Made by a program: the position numbers and the translations under genes. From Streptomyces chrestomyceticus JCM 4735 (GTDB lineage: Bacteria > Actinomycetota > Actinomycetes > Streptomycetales > Streptomycetaceae), in contig NZ_BHZC01000001.1 of assembly GCF_003865135.1 (NCBI RefSeq), forward strand, positions 3,534,001 through 3,598,000: a DNA stretch of 64,000 nt. Direction: 5' to 3'. Below, in pieces: positions 16,671-26,413 of the stretch. Numbering within the stretch: the stretch's first letter is position 1; each line of letters starts with the position of its first letter. A model generated the notes under the pieces. It did not search any database. It worked only from the letters and a program-made list of their open reading frames with translations, and was not told where the DNA came from.

Positions 16671-17882
16671 ATGCAGGTGATCCAGTCAACGAAGCTCGCC
16701 AACGTCTGCTACGAGATCCGGGGCCCGGTCCTTGAGGAGGCGATGCGGCTCGAAGCAGCGGGACACCGCATCCTCAAACTCAACACCGGCAACCCGGCGG
16801 CGTTCGGATTCGAGTGCCCGCCGGAAATCCTGGAGGACATCCTCCGTACGGTCGGCACCGCCCACGGCTACGGCGACGCGAAGGGGCTGCTCTCGGCCCG
16901 GCGCGCGGTGATGCAGCACTACCAGACCAAGGGCATCGAGCTGTCGGTCGACGACGTCTACCTCGGCAACGGCGTCTCCGAGCTGATCCAGATGTCGATG
17001 CAGGCGCTGCTGGACGACGGCGACGAGGTGCTCGTACCGGCTCCGGACTACCCGCTGTGGACCGCCTCGGTCTCGCTGTCCGGCGGTACGGCGGTCCACT
17101 ACCGCTGTGACGAGCAGGCGGACTGGATGCCAGACCTGGCCGACATCGAGCGCAAGGTCACCGACCGCACCAAGGCCATCGTCGTCATCAACCCGAACAA
17201 CCCGACGGGTGCGGTGTACGACGACGAGCTGCTGCGCGGCATCGCCGAGATCGCCCGCCGGCACAACTTGATCGTCTGCGCCGACGAGATCTACGACAAG
17301 ATCCTCTACGACGGCGTCACCCACACCCCGTTCGCCGCGATCGCCCCCGACCTGCTGACCCTGACCTTCAACGGGCTCTCCAAGTCGTACCGGGTGGCGG
17401 GCTACCGCAGCGGCTGGATGGCGGTCTGCGGCCCGAAGGCGCACGCGGCCTCGTACATCGAGGGGCTGACGATCCTCGCCAACATGCGGCTGTGCGCCAA
17501 CATGCCGGCGCAGCACGCCGTGGCCACCGCCCTCGGCGGGCACCAGTCGATCAACGACCTGGTGCTGCCGGGCGGCCGGCTGCTGGAGCAGCGGGACACC
17601 GCGTACGACCTGCTCACCCGGATCCCGGGCATCACCTGCACCAAGCCCAAGGGCGCGCTGTACGCCTTCCCGCGGCTGGACCCGAAGGTCTACAAGATCA
17701 AGGACGACCGGCAGATGGTGCTGGACCTGCTGCGCGCCGAGAAGATCATGATCGTGCACGGCACGGGCTTCAACTGGCCGGAGCCGGACCACTTCCGCCT
17801 GGTCACGCTGCCGAACAAGGACGATCTGACGGACGCGGTGACCCGTATCGGCACGTTCCTGGACGGCTACGGGCAGTACTGA
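16671..17882 (+). CDS. AlaA-like pyridoxal-phosphate aminotransferase
   Basis: A 403-residue fold-type I aminotransferase, the usual length for this conserved Streptomyces enzyme. Key segments are HGYGDAKGLLSARRAV, the PLP-binding VVINPNNPTGAVY and the Schiff-base lysine in FNGLSKSYRVAGYRSGW, followed by the Arg that binds the alpha-carboxylate in DHFRLVTLP. Closest functional match is AlaA/YfbQ-type alanine (glutamate-pyruvate) aminotransferase. The start MQVIQSTKLAN was chosen from family knowledge; another ATG lies 12 bases upstream. TATGGT at 16658-16663 is eight bases before this ATG, a spacing that fits a leaderless transcript, so no ribosome-binding site is expected. Confidence 0.9.
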   Translation: MQVIQSTKLANVCYEIRGPVLEEAMRLEAAGHRILKLNTGNPAAFGFECPPEILEDILRTVGTAHGYGDAKGLLSARRAVMQHYQTKGIELSVDDVYLGNGVSELIQMSMQALLDDGDEVLVPAPDYPLWTASVSLSGGTAVHYRCDEQADWMPDLADIERKVTDRTKAIVVINPNNPTGAVYDDELLRGIAEIARRHNLIVCADEIYDKILYDGVTHTPFAAIAPDLLTLTFNGLSKSYRVAGYRSGWMAVCGPKAHAASYIEGLTILANMRLCANMPAQHAVATALGGHQSINDLVLPGGRLLEQRDTAYDLLTRIPGITCTKPKGALYAFPRLDPKVYKIKDDRQMVLDLLRAEKIMIVHGTGFNWPEPDHFRLVTLPNKDDLTDAVTRIGTFLDGYGQY

Positions 17883-17933
17883 GCGCGGCCGGACGGCACG
17901 CCACGCCGAATCCCGACTGTACGGATCACAACT

Positions 17934-17948
17934 TTAGACAGTGTCTAA
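17934..17948. promoter_or_regulatory. Palindrome TTAGACAGTGTCTAA
   Basis: A perfect 7-bp inverted repeat around one central base lies 46 bases upstream of the gene at 17995, next to a possible -10 element TAGGAT (17951-17956). The arrangement is that of a repressor operator, most like TetR or MarR family sites. The cognate regulator is not identifiable. Confidence 0.55.
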
Positions 17949-17994
17949 GCTAGGATGGTCTCCTAGCCGTCGAGTGTTGCCAGGAGGCCGTCCG

Positions 17995-18411
17995 ATGTAC
18001 GAACCGATCCGCACCAAGTCGGTCCACACCATGGCCGCCGACCAGGAGGTCCCGCACCGTTCCCGCACGGAGGAGCTGGACATCCGCCTCGCCGGCCATC
18101 TGACCGCGCTGCTCACCGTCACCGACGAGCTGCGCGCCACCGTGCCCGGCCCCGCCCTGGACGACGCCGCCGAGCGCATCGCCGAGCAGGTGACGCGGCT
18201 GCGCGGCGGGGTGTACCCGCTGCGTGCGGCACCCACCGGCGGCGGCGACCCGGCCCGCGCGCCCCGGCTGCACCGGCGCGCCCGGATGCTGGCCGGCAGC
18301 GCCCTGGCCGTCGCCACCTCACGAGGCGACGCCGCTGCCGCCGCGCTGGCGGCGGAGCGTATGGAGGCGCATGAGGCCGACGCCGCCGTACAACAACTGG
18401 CCACGGCCTGA
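17995..18411 (+). CDS. Small conserved actinobacterial protein of unknown function
   Basis: A 138-residue, Ala/Arg-rich, probably all-helical soluble protein. There is no signal sequence, membrane segment or recognised domain. CAGGAGG lies about eight bases before the ATG at 17995, which decides the start. The gene sits between the aminotransferase and the convergent PEPCK gene, downstream of the TTAGACAGTGTCTAA palindrome, so its expression is probably under a dedicated repressor. Typical high-GC3 codon use supports it being real. Confidence 0.65.
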   Translation: MYEPIRTKSVHTMAADQEVPHRSRTEELDIRLAGHLTALLTVTDELRATVPGPALDDAAERIAEQVTRLRGGVYPLRAAPTGGGDPARAPRLHRRARMLAGSALAVATSRGDAAAAALAAERMEAHEADAAVQQLATA

Positions 18412-18461
18412 CCCGGGGCCGAGCCGGGTACGGGCGCGACGGGCGCGGGCCGTCGGGCGCA

Positions 18462-18511
18462 CAAAAAGAGACGGCCGGAGCCACGTGTTCGTGCACGCGA
18501 CCCCGGCCGTC
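18462..18511 (-). terminator. Rho-independent terminator of the PEPCK gene
   Basis: Read on the minus strand, a 9-bp perfect stem (GACGGCCGG and complement, loop of about 24 bases that can itself pair) is followed at once by TCTTTTTG. A hairpin plus T-tract of this kind is rare in this DNA and lies just past the PEPCK stop. Confidence 0.85.
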
Positions 18512-18548
18512 GACCGTGGGGCCCGGTCAGCGCCGGGCCGTTCCCGTA

Positions 18549-20372
18549 CTAGCCCAGTCGGCGTACGAGCGCGTGGTACTCGTCCCACAGCTCCTTCGGC
18601 GTGTGGTCACCGAAGGTGTTCAGGTGGTCGGGGATGAGCGCCGCCTCCTCACGCCACACGTCCTTGTCGACGGTGAGCAGGAAGTCGAGGTCGGCGTCGG
18701 CCAGGCCGAGGCCGTCGGTGTCCAGCGCCGCCTTCGTCGGCAGCACGCCGATGGGCGTCTCGACGCCCTCCGCCTTGCCGTCCAGGCGCTCGACGATCCA
18801 CTTGAGCACCCGGCTGTTCTCGCCGAAGCCCGGCCACACGAAGCGGCCCGACTCGTCCTTGCGGAACCAGTTGACGTAGTAGATCTTCGGCAGCTTGGCC
18901 TGGTCCTTGTCGGCGCCGACCTTGATCCAGTGGCCCATGTAGTCGCCCATGTTGTAGCCGCAGAACGGCAGCATGGCGAACGGGTCGCGGCGCAGCTCGC
19001 CGACCTTGCCCTCAGCCGCCGCGGTCTTCTCGCTCGCCACGTTCGCGCCGAGGAAGACACCGTGCTGCCAGGTCAGCGACTCGGTCACCAGCGGTACGGC
19101 GCTGGCGCGGCGGCCGCCGAAGAGGATCGCCGAGATCGGCACGCCCTTGGGGTCCTCCCACTCGGGCGCGATGATCGGGCACTGGCCGGCCGGGACGGTG
19201 AAGCGGGCGTTGGGGTGGGCCGCCGGGGTGCCGGACTCCGGCGTCCAGTCGTTGCCCTTCCAGTCGGTCAGGTGCGCGGGCAGTTCCTCGGTCATGCCCT
19301 CCCACCACACGTCGCCGTCGTCGGTCAGCGCGACGTTGGTGAAGACCGAGTTGCCCCACATGGTCTTCATGGCGTTGGCGTTGGTGTGCTCGCCGGTGCC
19401 GGGCGCGACGCCGAAGAAGCCGGCCTCGGGGTTGATCGCGTACAGCCGGCCGTCCTCGCCGAACCGCATCCAGGCGATGTCGTCGCCGATGGTCTCGACG
19501 GTCCAGCCGGAGATCGTGGGCTCCAGCATGGCGAGGTTGGTCTTGCCGCAGGCGCTCGGGAAGGCCGCGGCGACGTACTTGGCCTCGCCCTGCGGCGGGG
19601 TGAGCTTGAGGATGAGCATGTGCTCGGCGAGCCAGCCCTCGTCGCGCGCCATGACGGAGGCGATGCGCAGCGCGTAACACTTCTTGCCCAGCAGGGCGTT
19701 GCCGCCGTAGCCGGAGCCGAAGGACCAGATCTCGCGGTCCTCGGGGAAGTGCGAGATGTACTTCGTGGAGTTGCACGGCCACGGCACGTCGGCCTCGCCC
19801 TCGGCCAGCGGGGCGCCGAGGGTGTGCACGGCCTTGACGAAGAAGCCGTCCTCGCCCAGTTCGTCCAGGACGGCCTGGCCCATCCGGGTCATGGTGCGCA
19901 TCGAGACGGCGACGTACGCCGAGTCGGTGATCTCCACGCCGAGCGCGGAGAGCGGCGAGCCGAGCGGGCCCATGCAGAACGGGACGACGTACATCGTCCG
20001 GCCGCGCATCGCGCCGCGGAAGATGCCCTGCGCGCCGGTGAAGATGTCGCGCATCTCCGCCGGGGCCTTCCAGTGGTTGGTCGGCCCGGCGTCCTCCTCC
20101 TTCTCGGAGCAGATGAACGTGCGGTCCTCGACCCGGGCGACGTCCGACGGGTCGGACGCGGCGTAGTACGAGTTGGGGCGCTTGATCGGGTCCAGCTTCG
20201 TGAAGGTGCCCTTCGCGACGAGCTCCTCGCACAGGCGCTCGTACTCCGCCTCCGAGCCGTCGCACCACACGACGCGGTCCGGCTCGGTGACGGCTGCGAT
20301 CTCGTCCACCCAGGAGATCAGTTCCCGGTGGTTGGTCGGTACGGGGGAGGGAGCCGCGTTGTCGCGCGCCAC
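18549..20372 (-). CDS. pckG: Phosphoenolpyruvate carboxykinase, GTP-dependent
   Basis: A 607-residue enzyme that converts oxaloacetate and GTP to PEP, CO2 and GDP, the entry step of gluconeogenesis. The GTP class is shown by the P-loop kinase-1 motif with reactive Cys, FPSACGKTN (ACGKTN at residues 274-279), the kinase-2 motif GDDIAWM, the oxaloacetate site around [16 protein letters not shown] and the [23 protein letters not shown] block. Length matches the family. The GTG start at 20372 has AAGGAG five bases upstream and gives the usual MARD N-terminus. A hairpin with T-tract ends the gene. Expression would be expected to rise on gluconeogenic carbon; no operator is evident. Confidence 0.97.
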   Translation of the reverse strand: MARDNAAPSPVPTNHRELISWVDEIAAVTEPDRVVWCDGSEAEYERLCEELVAKGTFTKLDPIKRPNSYYAASDPSDVARVEDRTFICSEKEEDAGPTNHWKAPAEMRDIFTGAQGIFRGAMRGRTMYVVPFCMGPLGSPLSALGVEITDSAYVAVSMRTMTRMGQAVLDELGEDGFFVKAVHTLGAPLAEGEADVPWPCNSTKYISHFPEDREIWSFGSGYGGNALLGKKCYALRIASVMARDEGWLAEHMLILKLTPPQGEAKYVAAAFPSACGKTNLAMLEPTISGWTVETIGDDIAWMRFGEDGRLYAINPEAGFFGVAPGTGEHTNANAMKTMWGNSVFTNVALTDDGDVWWEGMTEELPAHLTDWKGNDWTPESGTPAAHPNARFTVPAGQCPIIAPEWEDPKGVPISAILFGGRRASAVPLVTESLTWQHGVFLGANVASEKTAAAEGKVGELRRDPFAMLPFCGYNMGDYMGHWIKVGADKDQAKLPKIYYVNWFRKDESGRFVWPGFGENSRVLKWIVERLDGKAEGVETPIGVLPTKAALDTDGLGLADADLDFLLTVDKDVWREEAALIPDHLNTFGDHTPKELWDEYHALVRRLG

Positions 20373-20585
20373 GATCGCTCCTTGATGAGGGTTTTGGACG
20401 GACCGCTGTCCGCGCACACGCCGGCAGAGCCCGCTTCTGAAGATGCCTGCCCCTTGGGGGCTGCGACCCGGATGCTTCGCGACCGCTCATCCGGTGCCGA
20501 CCGCACTCATTTGATCATCCGATCCTCATGGGCATCTGTCCAGAGGAGCTTCTCGTGACCGTCACCACTTCCGGACCGACCTGTA

Positions 20586-20603
20586 ACCTACGGTTGCGTA
20601 GGT
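20586..20603. promoter_or_regulatory. Palindrome ACCTACGGTTGCGTAGGT directly before the hlyIII start
   Basis: An inverted repeat with 7 of 9 positions paired (ACCTACG and CGTAGGT) ends three bases before the ATG at 20607. The TAGGTA inside the right arm could serve as a -10 element only if translation begins at the second ATG (20616) on a leaderless message. The position suits a TetR-type repressor blocking polymerase. Confidence 0.55.
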
Positions 20604-20606
20604 AGC

Positions 20607-21344
20607 ATGGCGGCCATGACTTCCGCGCCCGATGCCGCCGAAAGCCGCTCTTCCTCCGTGACCAGCGCGGCCGCCGACGCAGTGTCCGCGGTCGCCGCGG
20701 TGGCCGCGCCGCTCAAGCCCAAGCTCAGGGGCTGGCTGCACGCGGGAATGTTTCCCGCCGTCCTCGTCTCCGGTGTGGTGCTCACGGCGCTGGCCGACAG
20801 CACCCGAGGCCGGATCGCCTGCGCCGTCTACACCCTGTCCGCGTGCCTGCTCTTCGGAATCAGCGCCCTGTACCACCGCGGGAACTGGGGCCCGCGCACC
20901 GGAGCCCTGCTCCGGCGACTGGATCACGCCAATATTTTCCTGATCATCGCGGGCACCTACACCCCGCTGACCATGCTGCTCATCCCCGGCGGCCGGGGCC
21001 AGGCGCTCCTGTGGGCCGTCTGGGCGGCCGCCCTCGCCGGCATCGCCTTCCGCGTCTTCTGGGTGGGCGCGCCACGCTGGCTCTACACGCCCTGCTACAT
21101 CGCGATGGGCTGGGCGGCCGTCTTCTTCCTGCCCGACTTCCTGCACAAGGGCGGCATCGCCGTCCTCGTCCTCGTCGTCGTCGGCGGCGTCCTCTACAGC
21201 GCCGGCGGCATCATCTACGGCATCAAGCGCCCCAATCCCTCACCGCGGTGGTTCGGCTTCCACGAGGTCTTCCACTCCCTGACACTGGCGGCGTTCGTGG
21301 TGCACTACGTCGGCATCTCACTGGTGGCCTATTCGCACGCCTGA
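20607..21344 (+). CDS. Hemolysin III / PAQR family membrane protein
   Basis: A 245-residue integral membrane protein with about seven transmembrane helices after a 45-residue Ala-rich N-terminal tail. The metal-dependent hydrolase signature of the PAQR/HlyIII family is complete: SALYHRGNWG (Ser and His), RRLDHANIFLIIAGTYTPL (Asp) and GFHEVFHSLTLAAFVVHYVG (two His). Members are thought to act on membrane lipids, ceramide hydrolysis in eukaryotic relatives; the bacterial substrate is unknown. The ATG at 20607 and the one at 20616 are both possible. The palindrome abutting the start implies specific repression, perhaps linked to membrane-lipid state. Confidence 0.9.
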   Translation: MAAMTSAPDAAESRSSSVTSAAADAVSAVAAVAAPLKPKLRGWLHAGMFPAVLVSGVVLTALADSTRGRIACAVYTLSACLLFGISALYHRGNWGPRTGALLRRLDHANIFLIIAGTYTPLTMLLIPGGRGQALLWAVWAAALAGIAFRVFWVGAPRWLYTPCYIAMGWAAVFFLPDFLHKGGIAVLVLVVVGGVLYSAGGIIYGIKRPNPSPRWFGFHEVFHSLTLAAFVVHYVGISLVAYSHA

Positions 21345-21593
21345 GGCGCCCGGCGCGGCACCCGCCCCGCCGGGAACCCCCGTTCCACCGCGCGCGCCGG
21401 CCTCTCCGCTCCGCCGGCGCGCGCTCCCCGTGCCCGTACGTGGCCGCGGCCTCGACGCCGCGGCCACCTGCCATGTCAGGGCCGCCACTCCGGCCAGCAC
21501 CAGCGCGACCACCACGGCCGTGCCGCCGACGAGGAACCCTCCGACGCACAGCCCTGCCGCGAACACGGCGAACACATGAATCCCGGTACGCAT
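21318..21593 (-). CDS. Small two-helix membrane protein
   Basis: A 91-residue protein with two hydrophobic segments in the first 45 residues (HVFAVFAAGLCVGGFLVGG, then VVVALVLAGVAALTW) and a basic, Gly/Ala/Arg-rich tail. GGAGGGGG lies about 12 bases before the ATG at 21593. It is convergent with the hlyIII gene and overlaps its last 27 bases. The hydrophobic pattern and position of charges suggest a real small membrane protein, but the compositionally simple tail makes the C-terminus doubtful. The function is unknown. Confidence 0.45.
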   Translation of the reverse strand: MRTGIHVFAVFAAGLCVGGFLVGGTAVVVALVLAGVAALTWQVAAASRPRPRTGTGSARRRSGEAGARGGTGVPGGAGAAPGASGVRIGHQ

Positions 21594-21739
21594 ACCCGCA
21601 ACACCCCCTCCAAGCATCACTTACGGTGACCTTGCCCTCGCTGAAGCGTTACACACACCACTGACAGACAAGGGCATATCAAGAAACATCGCCGGTCCGA
21701 CACCCTCCTGCGTGCGGAAGCGGGCCGCCCCGCCGGACA

Positions 21740-22372
21740 ATGACGCCCATGGCCTCCGCACCGAAGACCGCCGACCGGCCCGGCCCGCCCAGGACCGGGC
21801 TGCGGGAACGCAAGAAGATCCAGACCCGGCGGGCGATCCGCCGGGCCGCCTACCGGCTCTTCGCGGAGCACGGGTACGAGGCGACCTCCGTCGACCGGAT
21901 CGCCGCGGCCGCCGACGTCTCCCCCAGCACGGTCTTCCGCTACTTCCCCACCCGGGAGGACATCGTGCTCACCGACGAGTACGACCCGCCGCTGGAGGCG
22001 GGACTGCGGGCCAGGCCCGCCGACGAGCCGATGGCCGAGTCGATGCGGCACGTGGCCGTCGAGGCGCTGCGGCGGCTCCCCGCCGAGGAGCGCGCCGAAC
22101 TGGCCCAGCGCGCCCGGCTCATCCGCGAGGTGCCCGCGATCCGGGGCCGTACGGCGGAGAACACCGCGCGGGACAGCGCCATGATCAGCACCGTACTGGC
22201 GGAGCGCACCGGCCGCTCCGCCGACGACCTGGAGGTCCGGGTGGTCTCCGCGGCGATCCTGGCCGGGCTCCAGGAGGCGCTGCTGCACTGGGCGGCGGAC
22301 GGCCGGCCGGAGGATCTCGGCACCCTCATCGACCGGTCGATGAACGTGCTCGGCCGGGGCTTGACGCTGTGA
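21740..22372 (+). CDS. TetR/AcrR-family transcriptional regulator
   Basis: A 210-residue regulator. The N-terminal helix-turn-helix is clear (RRAIRRAAYRLFAEHGYEATSVDRIAAAADVSPSTVFRYFPTRED, recognition helix around SPSTVFRYF), followed by an all-helical ligand domain resembling the MftR/acyl-CoA-binding TetR group with a DEYDPPLEAGLRA region. ATG codons occur at 21740 and 21749; the second gives MASAPK and either is possible. It has no obvious operon partner and is followed by a convergent MerR gene. The target is unknown. Confidence 0.85.
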   Translation: MTPMASAPKTADRPGPPRTGLRERKKIQTRRAIRRAAYRLFAEHGYEATSVDRIAAAADVSPSTVFRYFPTREDIVLTDEYDPPLEAGLRARPADEPMAESMRHVAVEALRRLPAEERAELAQRARLIREVPAIRGRTAENTARDSAMISTVLAERTGRSADDLEVRVVSAAILAGLQEALLHWAADGRPEDLGTLIDRSMNVLGRGLTL

Positions 22373-22422
22373 ACGCGCGCCCTTCTACGGAAGCGCGGGC
22401 CCCGGACTCCGCCCGCTCCGCC

Positions 22423-22914
22423 TCACTCCCGTAAGGCTCTCCCGTACGGCGCCACCCGCCCCGGCTCCCTGGCCGGCTCCCCCAGCCGCCGGGCCAGCCG
22501 CCCGCGCAACCGCGTCAGCCGCTCGATCCGGGCGTCCAGGTCGGCCAGCCTGCGGCGGGCCACCTCCGTCGCCGTACGACAGTGCTGCTCCGCCCCGAGA
22601 GCCGCCGGGCCGCCCGCCATACCTCCCGCCGCGCCTTCCCCATCACCGTCCCGCGCACCCCCCTGCGCGAAGAACAGCTCCGGGATGCCCTCGGGCGGCA
22701 AGGCATCGAGGAGCGGCGCGAAGGACCGGATGTCGCCCACCGTCAGCCCGGCGTCGAGCAGTTCCCGCACCGTGCGCAGCTTGCGTACGTCCTCCGGCTC
22801 GTACACCCGATGCCCCGACGGCGTACGCCGGGTGATCACCAGCCCGTGCTCCTCGTAGTACCGCAGAGCCCTGGCCGTCATGCCCGCCGCGGCCGCGGCG
22901 TCCCCGATGCGCAT
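22423..22914 (-). CDS. MerR-family transcriptional regulator
   Basis: A 163-residue regulator. The start MRIGDAAAAAGMTARALRYY at 22914 is the canonical MerR N-terminus, with recognition-helix residues RALRYYEEHGLV and wing SGHRVYEPEDV. A C-terminal coiled coil (residues about 110-145, RRRLADLDARIERLTRLRGR) serves for dimerisation. The segment between them is Gly/Ala-rich and unusually long. Upstream in-frame codons encode low-complexity sequence and are not part of the gene. It lies 139 bp downstream of the oxidoreductase gene on the same strand and probably regulates it through the MerR-type promoter at 24088. Confidence 0.88.
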   Translation of the reverse strand: MRIGDAAAAAGMTARALRYYEEHGLVITRRTPSGHRVYEPEDVRKLRTVRELLDAGLTVGDIRSFAPLLDALPPEGIPELFFAQGGARDGDGEGAAGGMAGGPAALGAEQHCRTATEVARRRLADLDARIERLTRLRGRLARRLGEPAREPGRVAPYGRALRE

Positions 22915-23053
22915 CCGGTCCTCCCCCGCCGGGGCCCGGTCGGTGTGCCCCGCTGCGTACGTCGCCTCACTCAGACCGTACGCCGTCGGCCGGGGCACAC
23001 CGACGGACCCGCGCCACGGGAAGAACCACTCACCTCTCCCCCAGTAACTTCCC

Positions 23054-24079
23054 TCACAAGTCCACGAGCACAGCCCCCAGATGCCGCCCCTCGACCAGCT
23101 CCCGCAGGGCACGCGGCGCCTCCTGGATGCCCCGCAGCCGCGCGTGCGGGAAGGTGAGGGTGCCGTCCCGGAGGCCGCGCCCGAACTGCTCGTTCCACTC
23201 GGCGATCAGGTCGAGGTGGTCGTAGAGCGCGATGCCGCGCAGGGTGATGCCGCGCGCCACCAGGGACAGCGTGTCGATCTCGGTGGTGTGCGTGGGGGAG
23301 TCGGAGAGCTGGTTGGAGAGCGCGCCGACGAGCGCGATACGGGCCCCGCGGTTGGCGAGCGCGACGGCGGCCTGCAACTGCTCGCCGCCCACGTTGTCGA
23401 AGACCGCGTCGACACCCTCCGGAGCGGCCTTGCGCAACTGCTCCTCGAACGGTCCGGCGCCGCGGATCACCGCCGCGTCGTACCCCAGCTCGTCGACCAG
23501 GTACTCGGCCTTGCGCTGCGATCCCGTACTGCCGATGACCCGCCCGGCACCGCGCAGCCGGGCGATCTGGCCGGCCAGCGACCCGACCCCGCCGGCCGCG
23601 CCGGACACGAACACCGTGTCCCCCGGGCGCACCTCCGCGCCCCGCACGACGCCCATGTAGGCGGTCGGGCCCTGCGACAGGTAAGCGGCCGGGTCAGGCA
23701 GTTGATCCCGGTCCCTGCGATGCACCTCGGCCGCGTCCACCAGGGCGTACTCCCGCCAGCCGAAGTGGTGTTCCACCAGGTCACCGGGGGCGAAGTCGGT
23801 GCCCGGCGCGTCCACCACCTCGCCGACGGCCGACCCGTACAGCGCCTCGCCCGGCACGAAGGACGGCATCGGGACCGTGGTGGCCTCGTCCATGAGCGTC
23901 CGCATGACGGCGGCGACGGCCATGGTGGTGTTGCGTACGAGCACCTGCCCGGGCTTCGGCTCGGGCACCGGCACCTCGACAATCTCGAACAGGTCGTCGG
24001 TGAGCGGGCCACGCGGGCGGCCGGTGAGGCGGACTTCGTGGTGGGTGGCGGGAAGGCCGCCACCGGTGCGGTTCGTCAT
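23054..24079 (-). CDS. NADP-dependent oxidoreductase, zinc-less MDR family
   Basis: A 341-residue cytosolic medium-chain dehydrogenase/reductase. The nucleotide-binding Rossmann motif is VSGAAGGVGSLAGQIA, followed by RVIGSTGSQRKAEYLVDELGYDAAV and the conserved FDNVGGEQLQAA block of the leukotriene B4 dehydrogenase/curcumin reductase/CurA group. Zinc-ligand cysteines are missing, as usual for this branch, which reduces carbon-carbon double bonds of enones with NADPH. A MerR-type promoter precedes the ATG and the MerR gene follows, implying induction by an electrophile or drug. Confidence 0.88.
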   Translation of the reverse strand: MTNRTGGGLPATHHEVRLTGRPRGPLTDDLFEIVEVPVPEPKPGQVLVRNTTMAVAAVMRTLMDEATTVPMPSFVPGEALYGSAVGEVVDAPGTDFAPGDLVEHHFGWREYALVDAAEVHRRDRDQLPDPAAYLSQGPTAYMGVVRGAEVRPGDTVFVSGAAGGVGSLAGQIARLRGAGRVIGSTGSQRKAEYLVDELGYDAAVIRGAGPFEEQLRKAAPEGVDAVFDNVGGEQLQAAVALANRGARIALVGALSNQLSDSPTHTTEIDTLSLVARGITLRGIALYDHLDLIAEWNEQFGRGLRDGTLTFPHARLRGIQEAPRALRELVEGRHLGAVLVDL

Positions 24080-24087
24080 GCCGTCAC

Positions 24088-24118
24088 GCTAGAAGTTGAC
24101 GCCCGCGTGAAGTTCAAG
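24088..24118 (-). promoter_or_regulatory. MerR-type promoter of the oxidoreductase gene
   Basis: Minus-strand -35 TTGAAC (24112-24117) and -10-like TCTAGC (24088-24093) are 18 bp apart with a dyad, TTGACGC-CC-GCGTGAA (6 of 7 paired), between them. The long spacer with central dyad is the hallmark of MerR control. The start codon lies eight bases beyond the -10, so the transcript is probably leaderless. Confidence 0.45.
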
Positions 24119-24181
24119 CCCGCTCTACGCCCTAGGACTTCGGGCGGAGGGGGCCCGCGGTCCCCTCATCCCTCACCCCTG

Positions 24182-26221
24182 TCAGCCGCCGCTGAGCTTC
24201 TCCCCCAGCTCCTCGGGGTCGGTCGTCGGCCGCTCGCACGTGAAGTGGCGGCAGACGTACGCGGCGGCCCGGCCCTCGACCAGCGGCCGGTCCTTCAGCA
24301 GCGGCACCTCGTCCGCTCCGGGCTCCCCGAGGGCGACCACCGCACCGGGCGCGGTGCCCAGCAGGGCGGCGCGGTGCAGCGCCCGGGTGGCCGGGTCGCC
24401 GTCCGGACCGACCACCGCGACCTCGCGCGGCCCGTCCAGCACGGCCTCGGCGACGGCCAGCCCCCACCCGATGAAGCGCGGCGCCCGGCCGCTCAGCGCC
24501 TTGACGATGCCGAGGGCGCGCTCGGCGGCGTCCCGGTGCGGGGCGCTGCCGGTCAGCGCCGCGTACGACAGGAGCGCGCCGGCGGCCGCGGTCCACCCGG
24601 AGGGCGTGGCGTTGTCCGTGGGGTCCTGGGGGCGGCGGATCAACTGCTCGGCGTCGTCGGCGGTGTCGTAGAGCGTGCCGTCCTCGGCGGTGAAGTGCAC
24701 GAGCACGGTGTCCAGGAAGAGGCCCGCGAACTCCACCCAGACGCCCTCCCCGGTGACCGAGGAGAGCGCGACGAAGCCCTCGGCGACGTCCGCGTAGTCC
24801 TCCAGGACGCCGGCGTTGGCGCCCGCGACGCCGTCCCGCGAGGTGCGGTGCAGCCGTGCCTGCCAGTCCATGTGGACGCGGACGAGCAGGTCGGCGGCGT
24901 CCGTGGCGGCCTGCACCAGGTCCGGCCGGTCGAAGTAGGCGCCGGTCTCGGCGAGGGCCGCGATGGCCAGGCCGTTCCAGGCGGCGACGACCTTGTCGTC
25001 CCGGCCGGGGCGCGGCCGGGCGTCCCGGGCCTCACGCAGCCGCTCCTTGATGCTGGCGATCCGTTCCGCGTCCACCAGGTCGTCGGTGTCGGGGAGTTGC
25101 AGGACGGAGGCACCCTCCTCGAAGGTGCCCTCCTGCGTCACGCCGAAGTAGTGCGCGGCGACCTCGGCGTCCTTCTCCCCCAAGACGTCACGCAGTTGCC
25201 CGGGCGTCCATACGTAGTACGCGCCTTCGACGTGCCGGCCACTGCCGTCGTCGGAGTCGGCGTCCAGCGCGGAGGCGAAACCGCCCTGGTCCGTACGGAG
25301 TTCCCGCACCATGAACTCGGCGGTCTCGACGGCGACACGGCGGGCCAGGTCCGACCCGGTGGCGCGCCACAGGTGCGCGTACGTACGGCACAGCAGCGCG
25401 TTGTCGTACAGCATCTTCTCGAAGTGCGGCACCGTCCACGTCTCGTCGACCGCGTAACGCGCGAAGCCGCCGCCGAGCTGGTCGTAGATCCCGCCGCGGG
25501 CCATCGCCTCCGAGGTCGCCTGCACCATCTGCAGGGCCGCCTCGGACCGCGTACGGGCGTGGTGGCGCAGCAGGAATTCCAGCGCCATGGACGGCGGGAA
25601 CTTGGGCGCGCCGCCGAATCCGCCGTGCACGGCGTCGAAGTCGCGGGTCAGCGTGAGCAGCGCGTTCGCCAGGTCCTCCGGGCCCGGCGGCACCGGTTCC
25701 CCGTTGGCCAGCGACGCGGAGAACGACCGCGCGGACAGGTCGGCGACGATCCGTCCGGCAACCTCGCCCACCTCGCCCCGGCGGTCCGTCCAGGCGCTCC
25801 GCACGCCCTGGAGGACCTGCGGGAAGGACGGCATCCCGTGGCGCGGCTCGGGCGGGAAGTACGTCCCGAAGTAGAACGGCTCGCCCTCGGGCGTCAGGAA
25901 GACGGTCATCGGCCAGCCGCCCTGCCCGGTGGCGGCCTGCACGGCCTCCATGTAGACGGCGTCCACGTCGGGCCGCTCCTCGCGGTCCACCTTGACCGCC
26001 ACGAAGTGCTCGTTGATCACGGCGGCGACCGCCTCGTCCTCGAAGCTCTCGTGCGCCATCACATGGCACCAGTGACACGCGGAGTAACCGACCGACAGCA
26101 GAACGGGCACATCACGCCGCCGCGCTTCCTCGAAAGCCTCCGGCGTCCAGGGCCACCAGTCGACCGGATTGTCCGCGTGCTGAAGCAGATAAGGCGAGGT
26201 CACGCCAGCCAACCGGTTCAT
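24182..26221 (-). CDS. Thioredoxin-domain protein, YyaL/SSP411 (DUF255) family
   Basis: A 679-residue cytosolic protein with an N-terminal DUF255 thioredoxin-like domain ([17 protein letters not shown], redox pair C49-H-W-C52 in [16 protein letters not shown]) and a long C-terminal (alpha/alpha)6-barrel like glycosidase or cellobiose epimerase folds ([32 protein letters not shown]). This two-part build and length match the widely conserved YyaL family, whose reaction is not established. It is a single gene; 191 bases separate its start from the Uma2 region. The start at 26221 gives the family-typical MNRLA(G)xxSPYLxQH N-terminus. Confidence 0.92.
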   Translation of the reverse strand: MNRLAGVTSPYLLQHADNPVDWWPWTPEAFEEARRRDVPVLLSVGYSACHWCHVMAHESFEDEAVAAVINEHFVAVKVDREERPDVDAVYMEAVQAATGQGGWPMTVFLTPEGEPFYFGTYFPPEPRHGMPSFPQVLQGVRSAWTDRRGEVGEVAGRIVADLSARSFSASLANGEPVPPGPEDLANALLTLTRDFDAVHGGFGGAPKFPPSMALEFLLRHHARTRSEAALQMVQATSEAMARGGIYDQLGGGFARYAVDETWTVPHFEKMLYDNALLCRTYAHLWRATGSDLARRVAVETAEFMVRELRTDQGGFASALDADSDDGSGRHVEGAYYVWTPGQLRDVLGEKDAEVAAHYFGVTQEGTFEEGASVLQLPDTDDLVDAERIASIKERLREARDARPRPGRDDKVVAAWNGLAIAALAETGAYFDRPDLVQAATDAADLLVRVHMDWQARLHRTSRDGVAGANAGVLEDYADVAEGFVALSSVTGEGVWVEFAGLFLDTVLVHFTAEDGTLYDTADDAEQLIRRPQDPTDNATPSGWTAAAGALLSYAALTGSAPHRDAAERALGIVKALSGRAPRFIGWGLAVAEAVLDGPREVAVVGPDGDPATRALHRAALLGTAPGAVVALGEPGADEVPLLKDRPLVEGRAAAYVCRHFTCERPTTDPEELGEKLSGG

Positions 26222-26413
26222 ACGATCCAGCCTCTCACAGTGCCCGACCCGGCCGGCGAAGCGCGCACGGGCGCTGCCTCGCTTGGCTGAATCGCACCCA
26301 TGGGGCGGCGTAGAGCGACAACCTTCCCACTCGCCACAACTCGCCCGGGGCAGAGGACAGTACCCTCAGCCCCGGAGCTCCGGAACTGTCGGGGCTCCCC
26401 GAAGGAGGTACCC

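Noticed and set aside
23081..26290. A 1069-codon open frame on the plus strand
   Set aside because: It is antisense to the MDR oxidoreductase and DUF255 genes, has low-complexity Arg/Gly/Val/His content and no domain; long antisense frames are normal at this GC content.
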